The translations under genes and the position numbers were made by a program. This document shows, one piece after another, positions 6,298 to 6,737 of a stretch of DNA of 6,737 nucleotides. Each line of letters begins with the position of its first letter. The first letter of the stretch is position 1. Source of the stretch: Gammaproteobacteria bacterium (GTDB lineage: Bacteria > Pseudomonadota > Gammaproteobacteria > Enterobacterales > Psychrobiaceae); contig JABSRS010000064.1 of NCBI GenBank assembly GCA_013214885.1, positions 1 to 6,737 on the forward strand. Direction: 5' to 3'. The notes under the pieces are model-generated. The model saw only the letters and a program-made list of their open reading frames with translations. It was not told the DNA's origin and did no database searches.

Positions 6298-6737
6298 ATG
6301 ACCAAATTAAATAACACAGCTCAGAGTAGACTTTATACCCTAGTTCTTTTTTTTCTTTACCCTGATTGCTAGTGCGCTCATTTTAATGGGAGTACACAAC
6401 CAATGGCGCAGTGACCCTCGCTGGACCATTCGATTTAGTTCAAGGCGGACAGGCTATTATAGGCCGCAAGCCAATATTTTTAAACAAGCTAGACCCTCAG
6501 ACTAATACCATAGACCCCAATGAGCATTATTTTTGGGGTTATGCGTCGGTGTTAATTTACCTTGAATAAATCATGGCTAATAGCAAATTAACCTCAATGC
6601 TCGACCAAGGCTATTATTTTCAAGTGTGGCGCTAACACCCTGATACCAGTGAAAAACAAATTTTTTTCCAAAAATCGGGGTTAGATATCTCGGATGAAGC
6701 CAGTTACATCATCAAGTTACCCAATACTATTTGGCAC
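6298..6737 (+). pseudogene. decayed CHASE-domain membrane sensor gene (runs off the right edge)
   Basis: CHASE domains are extracytoplasmic sensor domains of membrane-bound kinases and c-di-GMP enzymes. ATG 6298 begins MTKLNNTAQSRLYTLVL. The run of eight T at 6347-6354 then shifts the frame: with seven T it would continue FFFTLIASALILMGVHNQW, a clear first transmembrane helix. At about 6390-6405 the text jumps to a third frame, NGAVTLAGPFDLVQGGQA, then IIGRKPIFL, HYFWGYASVLIYL, LDQGYYFQVWR, HPDTSEKQI and IIKLPNTIWH, which matches the second half of a CHASE domain. The first part of that domain, perhaps 100 or more residues, is missing, so an internal deletion is likely. In this third frame TAA stops occur at 6567-6569 and 6633-6635; the second sits where WRQHPDT would be natural (CAA to TAA). 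The signalling domain that followed lies outside the window and is unknown. No product of useful size can be made from 6298. Confidence 0.8.

Noticed and set aside
6567..6635. Reading the two TAA codons in the CHASE remnant as sense (recoding)
   Set aside because: TAA ends healthy genes elsewhere in the window (for example 1866-1868), and the same remnant also has a frameshift and a deletion.

Overview
The window looks like chromosomal DNA of a marine-type gammaproteobacterium of the Alteromonadales kind (Shewanella, Colwellia or Thalassotalea-like). This rests on the moderately AT-rich composition, the close match of ProB and ProA to enterobacterial-type enzymes as I remember them, and the c-di-GMP sensor genes. 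The genus is an inference and cannot be settled from sequence alone.

Layout from left to right. (1) Positions 3-1868 (+) hold the 3' part of a large c-di-GMP signalling gene: the tail of one PAS-type sensor, then a full PAS, a GGDEF and an EAL domain, with all key catalytic motifs intact. It is open at the left edge, so its start lies outside the window. (2) Positions 1869-2109 are AT-rich and intergenic, with a weak terminator candidate and a short ORF with a good ribosome binding site. (3) Positions about 2110-2801 (+) are a decayed class I SAM-dependent methyltransferase gene of the NoeA-like type. Only its conserved N-terminal part survives, split by a one-base frameshift, and the catalytic half is missing. 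(4) Positions 5185-2791 (-) are the proB-proA operon, encoding the first two enzymes of proline synthesis. It has a plausible sigma70-type promoter, a 25-base gap between the genes and a hairpin just past proA. (5) Positions 5900-5298 (-) encode a small exported protein of unknown function with its own good promoter. (6) Positions 6002-5968 carry a strong intrinsic terminator pointing left, with no recognisable gene feeding into it. (7) Positions 6298-6737 (+) are a broken gene for a CHASE-domain membrane sensor, with a homopolymer frameshift, an internal deletion and two in-frame stops, running off the right edge.

Functionally, the intact parts are a probable bifunctional or phosphodiesterase-biased c-di-GMP enzyme, proline biosynthesis (glutamate to glutamate-5-semialdehyde) and one secreted protein of unknown role. 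The genes do not form a joint pathway. The main theme is gene decay: two unrelated plus-strand genes are degrading beside healthy minus-strand genes. I see no phage, transposon, CRISPR, tRNA or rRNA, and no convincing new multi-gene system. The items most worth following are the orphan terminator (possible small RNA), the unknown exported protein and the two pseudogenes.
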